A stretch of DNA of 64,000 bases from Geosiphon pyriformis (taxonomy: Eukaryota > Glomeromycota > Glomeromycetes > Archaeosporales > Geosiphonaceae). The translations under genes and the position numbers were made by a program. The stretch lies in the NCBI GenBank assembly GCA_016748015.1, contig JAAOMT010000480.1:876499-940498 (forward strand), in the 5' to 3' direction. The notes below the pieces were generated by a model that was given only the letters and a program-made list of their open reading frames with translations, did not search any database and was not told where the DNA came from. Below are positions 1 through 13,329 of the stretch, piece after piece (position 1 is the stretch's first letter; each line of letters starts with the position of its first letter).

Positions 1-19
1 TCTTTTTGATATTTCAACC

Positions 20-111
20 TGGTGCTTGCTGCTATCACCAGTTGGTGTTGGCTGCTATTGTGAACTGGTGCTTGCCACTATCGCGAGATGGTGTTTACTA
101 CTATGTTAATC
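20..111. repeat. 23-bp degenerate tandem repeat, four copies
   Basis: Four consecutive 23-base units start at 20, 43, 66 and 89. Each opens with TGGTG followed by a TTGCTGCTAT-like core and then a variable tail. The unit length is not a multiple of three and every frame is broken, so it is a minisatellite rather than a coding repeat. The third unit carries the only CGCG seen near this end of the window. The array may continue beyond the left edge. Confidence 0.7.
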
Positions 112-1900
112 ATTACCTTTCTAAGATTATTACTGTGCTATATTATGATTGAATAGTTTGTATTATTTTTATGATTCTTTTTGCTAAATTCTTAAACCAT
201 AACACCACAATAACTTACTATTATAAACACTATTAACTTAATATTTAAACCAAGTATTATATTTTAGTTTTATTAAAACTTAAGATTTTGGTAATATTGT
301 ATTTTTAAAAAAAAAGCTACAGTCAAAATTACCAATTTTTTTTATACTAATATTTAAACTACTTTTAATATAATTTTTTCAATTATAATTACCAAAAACA
401 AAACTTTTGCAGTCCTGTTTGATATTAATACTTGAATACTTATAATCTCTTTAATAAAACTATTATCAATTCAAACAAATTTATTATAATAATATATATT
501 AATACTTAAATAAAACAAATAAGCATTAAGTTAATACTTAATAATAGATTGATTAACAGCATTATTATAAAACAATTTATAGACCAGTTGAGTTATTAAA
601 TTAATTATGCTGCTACTATTAAAATAATTATTGCTAATAAAAATATTAAGATCTTAATAAAAAAAATTAATAATTTCTTCTTTGAAATAAATAAAATCAA
701 AATTTTTACCAAAGTTTTTGTAATAGATATAATTTAATACTAAACTCTAATTGGTAATAATTAGTTAATTAAAACTTATATTATTCTTAATTAGAATACT
801 TAAGAGTTTTAAATCTTATTTAATGGCCAATATATTCAAGTATTTATTAATTATAAATATTTTAAAACAGCTATCTTAGAACTGTCTTTAATCAAATTTA
901 AAAAACTAGTAATACAGTTTATTTTAAAAACATATTAGATTTTTTGGGCCAATGATTTTAGCATGAAATTAACATTATTACTCACTTAAAAAAAAACCAA
1001 AAATATTAATTTTTATTTATGTTTTACCAAATTAACATAATTAATTCTATTGTCAATTTAAACTAGTTTGTATAAATTGTAAAAAAAAACTATTTTTAAT
1101 AAAAAATAATAAAATATAATCTATTATAACTAAATATTATTGTTATCTTTGTATATTAAAATGATTTAAATATTCAAAAGAACAAAACAAATAAAATAAC
1201 ATCTTATATTTTGTCTATAAAAAAATTTTATTTAATAAAAAACTATAAAACAATATTTTTAATAGAAATATATAAAAAATTTTGTTAATATACTATTTTC
1301 TAAAAAACATATATAAATAATATTAAATTTTATTTAGGATACTTTAAACAATTTTTTGTAGTTATAGTATTATATTTTCTTATAAAAATAAATCTTAAAT
1401 TAGTGCTAAAAATTTTTATTAATATTATAGTCCAAATTATATTTTATTTTTTGTAAAAATTTTTTAATTTATTCTAAGTTATTTAAAAAAAATTAGGTTT
1501 TATTGCTAAAAAAATCCAAGAATTTAAATCTAATAGATAAAAAAATATACAAATTAAGTATATAAAAAAATTTAGTAACAAAATAAAACTTATCTATATT
1601 AATATTATTATTTTAATCCTATTATATTGACAATATATTATGAAAATTAAATAAAAAATTCAAAATTAAGCATTATTATTTGAAGCTGTTTTAGAAATAT
1701 ATTATCTAACTAATATTATAAATTTGTATATTTCTGTTAAAGTTTATAAACATTTCAAAATACTTATATATAACTTAACCAACAAGATTATTAAAATCTT
1801 TAAAAACATTTTTATTGGCTTTATAATCTCAAACATCTAAAATTTCAAAAAACTTTAGTTTATTTTTAATTTTATACAATTATTTTTGTTCTGTAATATT
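112..1900. other. AT-rich decayed DNA, no gene
   Basis: This stretch is almost pure A/T with stops in all frames and essentially no CpG. It lies upstream of the gypsy-type polyprotein relic and in the same state of decay. It could therefore hold the mutated LTR, gag and protease parts of that element, but I could not recognise any motif here. Confidence 0.5.
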
Positions 1901-4700
1901 ATAGAACATATTAAAAAAAAGTTATTTGTTTATTTTTAAAGAAATTAATAAACTTAATTTTGAAAATATAAAAACTTTTTAACAAATACAACTTAATATT
2001 TTATTGAATTAATATGCCAATGTTTTTGTTAATAAAAATAAATTTAGATACATAATATCATAAAACATAAAATTAATACAAAAGATGTCAAATTAATTAA
2101 ACAATAAACTTATGGAGTTATTTTAAATAAAATCAACTTAATTAAACAGAAAATACAATAAATATTAAACAATAATCCAATAAAAAAATTATTAAGTTTA
2201 TGATTTTATCTGTTATTTTAATTATAAAAAAGAATAAAAAAATCTGTTTCTGTGTGAATTATTAAAAACTTAATAGTATTATTTAAAAAAATAGCTATTC
2301 AAATTTCTTTATTTAAAAAATTTTAGATAATTTAGAAAACAAAAAATAGTTTTTATTATTAGATTTAGCCAGTAAATATTAGCAAAACAAAATAAATTTA
2401 GTTAACAAAGAAAAGACTGCTTTTACTATCTAAAATAGATACTTTAAATTTAATATAATATTTTTTGAATTCTGTAATATTTCAGCCATTTTTTAATGTT
2501 TAATAAAAATTGTTTACAAAAAATTCTGTAAAAATTAGCTGTTATTTACTTAGATAATACAAATATATTTTCAAAAATCTTTAATAATTATTTACTTTAT
2601 CTTTAACAAGTTTTTGACTATTTTTAAAATACGAAACTAAAACTTAACTTTAACAAATGCTTTTTTAGAAAAACTGAATTAAAGTTTTTTGAACATGTTA
2701 TTGAAAAAAACAAAGTAAAATTTGATCTAAACAAAGTCCAAAAGGTAAAAAATTTTCTTGTTTCAATCAACTTTTGTAAGCTTTAAAAATTTTTAAAATT
2801 TGCTAAATATTACTAATGTTTTATCAAAAAATTCTCAAACATTGTCAAATTTTTTTATTATTTGCTCTCAAAACATGTATCATATATGTAAAAAATAAAA
2901 CAACAGAAAGTCTTTGAATATTTTAAATGCTGATTTATTAGAACTCTAGTTTTAATGTATTTAGATTTTACAAAATAATTTATTATAGCTACTAATGTAT
3001 TAAAAAATGACTTAAAAGCCATTCTATTTCAAATTAGACTTAATAATAAAGAATATTTTATTACTTATACCAGTAAAAACACTTGTATAGTCGAGAAAAT
3101 ATATAATACTACAGACTTAAAATGCTTTGCTATTTATTAAATCAAACAAAATTGATAATATTATCTTTACTAAATATTTAATCTATATACTAACTATAAA
3201 AAATTGATTTGATTGTTAAATAAACCATAATTAGAAAGAAATATACAAGATAAAATATTTATTTACAGCAATTTTTTTATAAAATATATTATAAAAAAAA
3301 GTTAAAAATACTAATACTAATAACTTATTAAAAATAATTCAAATTTAAACTTGTTAAATAAATACACTTACTTATTAAAAATTGTATTAATATTTGTTAA
3401 TACTTTAGTTTAAGAAGAAATTATTTTAACAAAAACAAAGTATTATATCAAACAAATCAAAAATTACTTTATTTACAATAAATATTTATATTAATAAGAA
3501 TATGAAAATTATAATATATTATAATAAGTAATAAAAAACACAAAAAAAGAAATTATTTTGTTTAATATACATTTAAATCTAATTGTTAAATATTTTAACA
3601 AAGATACAATATTAAAAAAAATAATTATTCTATATTATTAACTCATAATATATATCAATATATTTAAATATATTCTTAATTATAACTTTTGTTAAAAAAA
3701 AATCAGAATAATAAAACTACTTTAATCTATTTTAATTAAAAATTTATTTAATAGAATTAGAATTAATTTAGTTAGACTTCTGTTAATTATCTCCAAAAAA
3801 TATTAATATATTGTTGTTATTATAGATTATTTTATCAAATAGCCAGAAGTTTAAACTATTCAAGTTATAAATATTTAAACAGTAGTTGAGTTTATATACC
3901 AAAACTTAATTTGCTAACATAAATGTTTAAAAAAATTATTATCTAATCAAGAAACTTATTTTGTTAATAATACTTTGATAAAATTAAGTTAACAATTTAA
4001 AATCAAACAACTTTTACTATTTTTATATTATTTATAAACAAATAAATTAATAAAACAATTTGACCAAATATTGTGTAAAGCTTTAACAAAAATAAATTAC
4101 AAAAATACATAAAAATAAGACTTATTTATATCTTAATATTATTTATATATCAAATATTAAAACAAAATACTATTCAATTTATACTATTTAAATTAATATA
4201 TAAAAGAAAATTATACTATTTATTGAACTAAAAATACTTTTTTTTTTAACCAAAACAATTACCAAATAAAACTTTAAAATTATTTTATATCAAAAAACTA
4301 GAAAAAAAATAAAAAACAGTAGCTAACAATATTAATAACTCATAAAAACAACAAAAAAAAAGACATAATAATTAATTATTTAACTAATTAATTAAATTCA
4401 AAATTAGAAACAAAGTATTATTATATTATACCAAAACATAAAAGCAATAAAATAGAAAATTTGACCAAATTATTTTATATATATTAAGTTTTAAAAAACA
4501 GAATTTTAAAAAAAGCTGTACATAAAAATTGTTTAAAACTTTATTATACAATACAACAATTGTTATTAATTATATTTTAACTAAGAATACAAATTTTATT
4601 AATCAAATATGAAAATATTTTGTAAGATTTGAAACTAATTATTATAATCAAACTTAATTTATAAACAAAAAATTTGAATTATGCAAATTAGATATATAAA
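1900..4700 (+). mobile_element. Ty3/gypsy-type LTR retrotransposon relic (pol)
   Basis: Several pol blocks can be read in order on the plus strand despite many stops and frame changes. Reverse transcriptase palm block one is at about 2,350-2,430 (LDLASKY, where the expected Trp after Tyr is a stop, then KEKTAFTI). The catalytic YxDD block is at 2,538-2,570 as YLDN. The RT-connection/RNase H block is at about 2,690-3,130 (HVIEKNKVKFD, then DFTK, TYTSKNT, TTDLKCFAIY). The integrase core is at about 3,800-3,965 (YIVVIIDYF, HKCLKKLLSNQETYFVNN), where the second catalytic Asp has become Asn. Late-polyprotein segments (TIQF.LFKLIYKR and KVLLYYTK) lie at 4,165-4,440. The block order RT, RNase H, integrase is that of Ty3/gypsy. 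LTRs were not found. The boundaries are approximate. Confidence 0.8.
3800..3965 (+). pseudogene. Integrase core of the gypsy-type relic
   Basis: The first catalytic Asp block reads VVIIDYF and is followed by a stop where family members have KW. The second block reads SNQETYF where SDRGTxF is usual. Every difference fits a G-to-A or C-to-T change on one strand or the other (GAT to AAT, CGA to CAA, GGA to GAA, CAT to TAT, TGG to TAG). This is why I regard it as dead by mutation bias rather than by large deletion. Confidence 0.75.
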
Positions 4701-6930
4701 TATCAAAAAATTAAAAAAAAACAAAAAAAATAATCTAAATATGGACTTTTTAAATAAAGTCTTAAAACTTTTACAATAATTATTTAAAGCAATTCAACAA
4801 TCTACAATACCAATAAAAATCATAATTAATAAAAAAAAATACAATACAAAAATACAACAGAAAAAAAAGAAACAAAAGTTTAACTAAAACTAAATATTTC
4901 TAGCTTTATATAAAATCAAAAAAGAAAAAAAAAGATACAAAATACCAGAACAATAAAAAAAATCAAAAAAACTTTAAACAACTTAATTATAAAACCAATT
5001 ACTAAAAAATAGATACCAAAAATTTTCACAAGATAGAAAAAAAACTTTTATTAATATATTAGTTTTTTAAAATTGAAAAAAAATTAAATCTACAAATATT
5101 ATATATAAATAATAACAAATAAATATTTAACAAAAAAACTTCTTAACAAGTAAAAAAATTTGTTGAAAAAACAATCTAATATAATATTACAAAATAATAT
5201 ATTAATTATACTTAATATTTAAATACTGTTTAGTCATATTATTAAATAGTAATTTAAAGATAATTATAATAAATAACATTAAACAAATGACAAAATTTTA
5301 ATTTAAAGCATTACAAAAAACAATATTTAATACAATATTAAATATTATATAGAAAAAACAATTTTTAAAAATACATATAATTTTACAAAAGCTCAATTTT
5401 AAAAAAAAAATTATTGTTCTAATAAAAAAAATAAAAAAAATAATTAAAAAAATATAATTATTATCTAAAACATAAAATAATATAAAATAAGAAATAATGT
5501 GAAATAACATAAAATAATACAAAATAACATAAAAAAGCACAAAATAATTAATAATAACTAAAGATAACTAATTATAATATAAAAAAATAAAACAATAACT
5601 AAAATAGTAAATAATAGTTAATAATAGCAAACAATTAAAAATAATTTTATAAAACTAAAAATTATGTATAAAAACAAATAGTTTTAACAAATAAAAAACA
5701 AACAAACAAAAATTAAAATTAGTCTTAGAAAAATTTTTTTTCTTATTGTTTATATTTTTAGTTTACAAAATAAAATTTAAAACTCTATATATTTATAATT
5801 AAAATTATTTAATTGTTAAGATCTGATTAATTGTTTTTATTTATTTTTGTTTTAAACCAGATTTAATTAGCATAAATATTTTTAGAATCATAATAATTTA
5901 AATCAATTGCTTTTAATTACAGCAATTAATAAAATATTAATTTCTTTAAATTTCTTTTATTTTTTTTTTATTTTTTATTTTAGAGTAACAATATTAATAA
6001 TTAACTGTCTAAAAATATACTTTATAATACTCTAATAAAAAAAAACTTTTATTAAGTTTAAATATTAACTTTGTTTTGTTAACTTACTAAAAAAGTACAA
6101 AATCACTGCTAGACTTTAATAACTGTACTTAACTAGCTTAAAAAAAAATACAATTACAATAATATAACTATGAAAACACTATTTTTGTGTTTTATTACCA
6201 AAAAACACAATAAATAAAACTTCAAATTAAAAAATCTTTAAAAATTAATAATTAGTTTAATTAATAAAATTAATTTATATATATTTAACTGATTTTTATT
6301 TTCTAATTATAAGTGCCAAATATTATGTTTATTAGTAAAAATAAATAAATAAGAAGTTTAAATCGTATTTATTAAAAAAATTTTAGATTTTTGAAGTTAA
6401 CTTTTCGATTTTTCTGAAATAAACAGATAATTTTTTATTAATTGTTTTTAAACTTAAAAGATAATATTATAGTAAAAACATAATTAGACAAAATTAAATA
6501 TTAATTAAAAAGTAATAAAATCTTAAAATTTTTCTAAAAAATTGTAAATTAATTAGTTAAAATAATTATTTAATATATAATTAATTCAATTTTAAATAAC
6601 TAAAATTGGTTTTTAAATTTCAATATTATTATAAATTTTTTAATTAAATTAATTAAAATTTTTTCTTTTTTTATTAAATACATATTTTTTAATTTTTTTA
6701 ATATAAATTTTAATTTATTTTAAATATTAACTAAAATAAGCTGTAGAATTTTTACAAAAAACAAAAAATAGCTTAAACAATTTTTTTTTGGTTTAATTAT
6801 ATATGTTTTTTTATTTGTTTTATAAATACAGCTCAATCATTATCTAATATACAGAAACAAACTAAGTATATTAAACTAAATATAACTTATGCACTTATTA
6901 CATATGACTGGCTACTTGGATCAATTAAAA
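4700..6930. other. AT-rich spacer between two transposon relics
   Basis: No coding signal can be supported. Low-complexity runs of A, T and AAT-type triplets dominate. A 10-base imperfect repeat lies at about 5,467-5,548 and is listed separately. The 3' LTR of the gypsy-type element should fall in this interval if the element was once complete, but I could not identify it. Confidence 0.5.
5467..5548. repeat. Imperfect 10-bp tandem repeat
   Basis: About eight imperfect copies of a decamer like AAATAACATA or AAATAATACA run head to tail. On the minus strand they give a long stop-free but low-complexity frame of Phe, Ile, Leu and Tyr, which I do not regard as a gene. Confidence 0.5.
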
Positions 6931-9900
6931 CCATACTACATACTTATATTGATTTTCAACCTATTATACAAATTTAAAAAAAACAAACAAGTCTTGTATA
7001 ATTCAAAACTACCAGCAAACAATTCAATAATTTTAAGCAAATAAATTACTTTTGTTAAGAAAAAACTAAACAGATCACCATATGCCTTAAGCAAAATTTT
7101 TATGTTCTTTACTATATCTCTCTTTTTTATATCAATTTTATACTTAAACCTAAAATTTTACAATCTATTACAATGTTTATGAACCAGATGCCAGACAAAA
7201 TTAGTCATCACTATTATAATCTTCTTTTTATTTTTAAATTTAAAAGCAGCTTTATTAACACAATTTCTAAAAACAAATCTTTTACATAAAATCTTATAAA
7301 CACTAATATTTAATGTTTTTAATAAAAAAGTATATAATACTGAAAAAATCAGTAAAAAACAAAATCTTACAAAAGATATCCACAATTTAAAATAATCTAA
7401 CAAAATCTTAAAGCACACAAAAATGTTTTTTGAATAGGTAAAAACATGATCAAGCAGTTTGACATTACCACAAAACAAACATAATACATTTGACTACTTC
7501 TTGTTATAAAGTTTTTTTCTGATTGTAATTAACAATTTTTTATGAACTGCTTTTATTAAATATGTACAGAAGGCTGCTAAAAGTCTGCTAATATAATTAA
7601 AAAGCATATAAAAATTAGTATATTATACTAAAGCAATACAATACCAATTAATAGTCTGAATAAAAAAATCTCACAAAATCCTCATACTCAAACCTACTTT
7701 CCATTAAACATAATTAACTGTCTGATATATATTGTAAACAAAATACCAAACATTGCCTAAAATAACTAAACCATCTGTTAATATAAACTTTTTATGTATA
7801 TTAATAGATAAAAAAATACAAAACTGAGTCACAATACTTGCAAAACTATCAGCTCTATTATTGTTAGCATTTTTTAAATGGCTTTTAATTTTTACTTATT
7901 TAACAAAAATATCTTTGGATTTAATTAAGTTTGCTATATATCATTTTTCAATTCAGCATTTATTTTAAAAATTAAATACAAGCAACACAAACTTTGATAT
8001 ACATATATCTATAATAACTTGGCTGTTAGTATGCAAAACCACTAAACAAGAAAAGAAAACACATTCTAGAGCCAAAATAATAGTCTGTAATTCTAACAAA
8101 ATTGATGACAATAAGTCAGAAATTCTTACATCTAAATTCACTTTAATCTTAGAAAAATATATTGCTGCTCTACTTACCATATTAATAGTATTCAGATTAT
8201 ACAAAGAACTATTAGTGTAAACATTAATTTTCTCTGTTCAAAATTTGTGTAAATGCTTCCAAACATTTAAAAATTCACTCAAACCATAAAAATTTAAACA
8301 GCCAAAATTAAAGCCATACTTTACAAGTTTGATAGAAAGATTGTTTATATAAACAGCAGCTTTTACAAATCATATTGGCATTGAGTTTTTTGTACTTAGT
8401 CTCTTCCAATGATAAAAAATTTTTCTATTCATCATTAAGCCATGTTTGTTTAGTAGTCTATTATTAAAAGCAACACCAAGTCACTTTAAAAAACAAATTA
8501 CATTAAAGTAATATAAACTATCTAGAATTTTTAATATATAAAAATAACTAAAAAAATAGAAAACACAAAATAATTCATTTGCCAAAGAAATATTGTTATC
8601 CAAAAAAATTCGTACCATATCTGTTAAAAATTTGTTTACAAGACTGACTTTTAATTTGACAAAAAATTTTAGTAAGTTTTTTGGCACCTAATCTGCAATT
8701 TGTAAATCCAGAAACCAGTATACAAATAGACAGCCAAGAATTTTTACTGCATTAGAAAACTAAATTAATAAAGCTATTTTGCTTTCTGTTTATAGCTGTT
8801 CAAAAAATTTCAGCTTATATAATAATAGATAATACAAAGTCTTATTAGAAAAGTTTTTCAATAAATTAGCTTTTGATCTAAGCCTCTTTTTAATTATACC
8901 ATTTCACTTTTAATATACACTTTTAGACACAAAATTAAACTGTATTTAATAATTAATAATAAGCTATAAAACTATTAAAACTAGGTAAAAAAATTGTTTA
9001 TCTGACAAAGTTTTTCTGAGTACCATGTTTGAAAAAAATATAATATCTAAATATGTTTTGATAAAATTTAACTTAAACATATCCTCTATTGACAAAAAAA
9101 TTTCTAAATATTTGTGAGATTTTTTATGCTTAACAATAGAAATAAATTGGCTGCCAATGTGTAATAAAGCAATTATAACTCTTTGGTTTATGGGAATTAT
9201 AACTGTTTTTTTATTGTTAATGCTAATGTTATTAATTTAAAAAACTGATCAGCCAAGTCCAAAATATATTGCATCAAAGTCTGATTATTTTTTATTTAAA
9301 TTGTGTTGTCTATAAAAATATCTGCTGTAAAGAAAAAAGTTTTCTCTTTACTGATTTTTATTCTATTTGTCTTAGCTATAAAATTGGTATTAATCTAATA
9401 TCTATATAAATGCTCTTGATACTTAACTTCACACAATAAAAGTTTATAAAAAATTCTTCAAAAAAGTAGTGAAAAAACTTTACTCTAATCCAGTTTATTA
9501 TATATTCTATAATTATTTGAAAAATTAAAATCTGTTATTACTTTGTTAATTCTGTTTTTATAAATGTTTTCAAAAAAGTTAATGAATCTGTTACACATTT
9601 TAACATATTTTAAACTAGTTTTTAAATAATACTATCCAGCCAAATTATAAGCTTTATGTATGTTCTATAGTATTAATTAAAGCTCTTGTTTTTTTTCTAA
9701 AATATTTTTTATAATAAAACTGACAACAAATACTAAGAATTGAGTTGAAGTACTTTTTAAAACTAAAAAATTATTACTGTAAAGAACATTAAACTTGCTA
9801 CAAGCAGATAAGATACAATTTAATAGAATTTTAAACAAAATTTTTTTGACAGTTTTAATTAGTACTATGGATCATGTATTAATCAAAATATTATTTCAAT

Positions 9901-11605
9901 TATATAACTTAGAAATCATTAAAATCCATACTTTTTTCTAAAAAACAGAGATTTCTCTAAGAGTTAAATAGGCATTTAACAGAACCAAAAGACAATTTAT
10001 TACTATATTATTACAATGTTTTCAAAGTTCATTAATTATACTAGATAAATCTGTAGCTTTGTTATTAAGCAAACTGCTAATTACTGAAACCAAATCTACT
10101 TTGTTAATAGTATTTATTATGCCAAAAAAGATATTCTTATTCATATATGCTAAAAATGCATATTAATAAGTCCACAAATCAAGCAGGATTAAAAAAATCT
10201 CATGTTTTTTTATTTAATCTTCCATAATTTTATTAATCTTATGTTTTACCTCATTTGGCTCTAAAATTAATTCTTCTTTAATTATCAAATAATTTAAAAC
10301 TATCTTTCAAAATAGCTGCTCTAAAATATTTTTAATCATTTTATCTTTATTAGAATTAAAATTTTTTATTTTTTTATCAATTATGTTTTTAATTGTAGTT
10401 GTCTTTTTAGTTTCAGATTCCTAATACTTGAATTCCCAATATATTTTTTTTAATTTTGATAAATAAAGAAAAATCTTTTTATTCTTAGCTTTATATTCAA
10501 CCAAAAAAAACAGACTAATTAAACCAATAGTATTTAATTTTGACCAAATCTGTTTAAGATAATTAAACTTAACAATATTCTTAGAAAAAAAGGCTTTAAC
10601 CAGTTTTAAAACCAAAACTTTCAATTTGTAATATCTAAAGAATTGCTTATCTTTAAAATTATTAAACTTTTTAAACCAATTCTTAAAGAATATTTTGTCT
10701 GTTAACTTAATTATAACTGATCTTACAAGATTTCATATTATATTTAATTTTTTTTTTTTTATAACTTAAAATTCAATTAAGACATCTTAATTAATAAACA
10801 TTTCTTGAATTAAACTTATTTTAAAAAATCAGCATTTTTAACATCAAACTTTCATTAATTTTTTTTGGCATTTTTTTAAATAGTATTCAAATTTTTATTC
10901 AAAAGATTACCCAAATTGAGAAAAACTATAATAATTAAATGATTAGTATTTAAGAAATCAGAAACATTACTAATCTTGTATTTGACTACCACTTTTAAAA
11001 AGTGTTTACTAACCAAAATATAATTAATAATTTTTTTAATGCTTTTTAAATTACTTTATATTAAGAGCTTAGCAACTATATTATCTAATATAGAATTATA
11101 CTAATCTAAATTAAGACATTTCTTTAAGCTTGCATATTGCTTCATTTTATTTTTATTAAAATCATTATCCAATACCACATAAGAACTTGTATTGATTGTT
11201 TTAACAATACACAAATTTATTTTATCAGCTTGATCAAAACACATTTTAGCAAAAATACTTATATATAGATCCAAAATAGTCATTGAAATTTTTTTGCTAA
11301 ACAACAAACAAAGTAAAAAGAAATAATTAAAGATTTTAGAAATCTTATACACATGTCAAGCAAAAAACTCATTTATTACTATTATTATTTCCAAACCCAG
11401 ATAACTAGTGTTTAAACCAAATACAAAAATTTTTAAGCTTATAAATTTGTCTTTAATCCAAGATCTAATATGCTTTTTTAATTTTATTTTAGTAATTATT
11501 GATATTAAATTTCTAGAATTTTTGTGTTATTTAATAATATTATTTTGCTTGGCCAAATTGTTTATTCTTTTGACATTGTATATTGCAATCTTCCAAATAT
11601 AATCA
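6930..11605 (-). pseudogene. LINE ORF2 relic: APE endonuclease, RT, RNase H
   Basis: Blocks in order on the minus strand are as follows. The APE endonuclease start is at about 11,600 (IWKIAIYNVKRINNLAKQ). The endonuclease GDFN-type block is at about 11,180-11,150 (SYVVLDNDFNKNK). The reverse-transcriptase active site is near 9,291-9,318, where FxDDTxW appears as FIDNTI followed by a stop in place of Trp. The RNase H block is at 8,204-7,965 (LLELQTIILALECV, then VVLHTNSQVIIDICISK). A C-terminal block with MFCGN and DHVFTYSKN lies at 7,478-7,158. The second Asp of the RT pair is mutated to Asn, so this copy is enzymatically dead even apart from its stops. Confidence 0.8.
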
Positions 11606-11619
11606 GTTATTAGAATAAA

Positions 11620-13317
11620 AGAGGCAATATAGAACTCATGTCAAAACACAACTAATTTAATCTTGTTAAAACTGAATTAACAGAAATCTTAAGGGCCACT
11701 ATTTTTGATTTTAGATTATCTACTTTGATGGTTAAAACTTTAAAACTGCTTGGATTTATCATTGGAGCTTCAGCTTTTGCTAAAGAAAAAAAAACAATGT
11801 TTATAAGATATCCAAAATTATATTCAAAGTTGATAATAACTCTAAAACCATTAAATTTGCCAAAGTAAAAACAAGTGAAAAAGAAACCAAGAGCACCAAA
11901 TCTAAACTGCTAAATTTATGCACAATACTAGATATTTGATTAAACAAAAGCTTCAAAGAACATTCCAAAAAATCCAAATAATTACTAATTGTAGAAATAT
12001 CTTGGAAATCAAAAATTTTATTGTCAGAAAAAAGAGCACTAAAAAGAGAAAGTTTGGAGACAGATGTTGAAAACACTACTTGAACTCAAAACAGATTATC
12101 AAAAACAACAGATTAAAAGATAGGCATCTTTTTTTTCACATAAAGATAAACAAACTAAAAGCAATTTTAATCTGAAACAAATCTTTTATAAATCTTTTTC
12201 TACACTAAAGCTGAAGAGCCAAAAAGTTATATTTAAGAGAAAAATATTCAAAATACCCATATTTTACACAATAAACCAAATTTATTTTAGCTTAAAAGAA
12301 TTTTATACTACCTAAAATTAGCTCTATATAAAAGGCAGATTCAAGTTTTTTATTTGACTTAAAGTCAATTACAGCACAACAAGTTTTATTGTTAGTTTTA
12401 AGTAATTGATTAATAATATAAGTTTTTCTACCAGTACTTTCCAAAAGAGCATTAAGATTATAAGCTGTTGTTTTTACTGACAAAGTAAACAAAAGTGCTT
12501 TAAAACAATTTCTTAACATTTAAATCTTATGATTTCTTATAGTTTTGGCTATGTACACCAAATTTTTCTCAATCAAAAATGAATATTTTTCTGTCAACTA
12601 ATCTGCTTGCTCCAATTTGATAAACTCAACTATAGCTTTCTGTTATAGTCTAATTAATTACAATTACTTAATTTGTTTAAATTCAAATATTGTGTTTATA
12701 AAATTTTTTTTGATTATTATAGTTTGATCTGAATACACTCTTTGTTTTTTGACATTGTTGTTTATAATAATTTTTTTGTTTTTAGTCAATAATACAGTCT
12801 TTTTTATACTTTTTTTAAATATAAATATCAATCAGATAATCTTTTCAAATTTTGAAGAAGTAGTAACTTCTCTAAAACTATTGATTAATGAAAAAATTTT
12901 TCTAATAAGCTAAGTCTTTGCTGTTGCCAATTTTCTTTCCATAGCTGAAAGATTAATGTCCAATGTGAAAAATTTTTTAACTGCTATTTTAACATAGGTT
13001 TTTATTATCTTAAAATCAATTCATCTTTTTTAAAGGAAATATTAAGAGAAAAAAAGAAGTTTTTTATTTTTATTTATGTTATAATCAATTAAATTAATAA
13101 AAAAATCACAAATCAGACTAATATTTACTCTCTTAGCTTTAAGGGTATTTGCTGCCAAATCAAAAAAAAAGCCATTATCAACATTCAAAGAGATACTATC
13201 ATTTTCACTATTACTAGATTTATTATCTATGTCTAAAAATACATTATTACCAGTATTAAATTTGACTAAAAAAATAATCTTTTCATTACCAAAATGCTTT
13301 ATATTATTAACAGACAT
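11620..13317 (-). pseudogene. LINE ORF1 relic (nucleic-acid-binding protein)
   Basis: The opening Met is at 13,317 (MSVNNIKHFGNEKIIF). Colinear blocks follow: a segment at about 13,000-12,800 (VKIAVKKFFTLDINLS and LIRKIFSLINSF), an RRM-like segment at 12,519-12,292 (TTAYNLNALLES and NKTCCAVIDFKS), and a late segment with heptad-like leucines at about 12,076-11,620 (LECSLKLLFNQISSIVHK and VLTIKVDNLKSKIVALK). In LINEs this protein coats the element RNA. Several internal stops break the frame, so no product is expected. The assignment rests on recalled family resemblance and on its position just 5' of the endonuclease block. Confidence 0.7.
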
Positions 13318-13329
13318 CTTTTTTTTTGG

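Larger units (their letters stand above)
6930..13320 (-). mobile_element. LINE (non-LTR retrotransposon) relic, about 6.4 kb
   Basis: On the minus strand the element reads 5' to 3' from about 13,320 down to about 6,930. ORF1 is followed by ORF2 with an APE-type endonuclease, reverse transcriptase, RNase H and a Cys/His-bearing C-terminus. The layout and many short blocks match the abundant LINE family I know from Rhizophagus genomes. The blocks stay colinear over the full length, so the copy was inserted nearly complete and then decayed in place. Trp and Arg codons are preferentially lost (stops and Gln/Lys), and CpG is almost absent. I did not find a target-site duplication or a clear poly(A) tail. 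The exact ends are estimates. Confidence 0.85.

Noticed and set aside
5298-5540. 80-codon minus-strand frame rich in Phe, Ile, Tyr and Leu
   Set aside because: It is the translation of an AT-rich decamer repeat and poly(A/T) runs; no Trp, no Pro, no domain.
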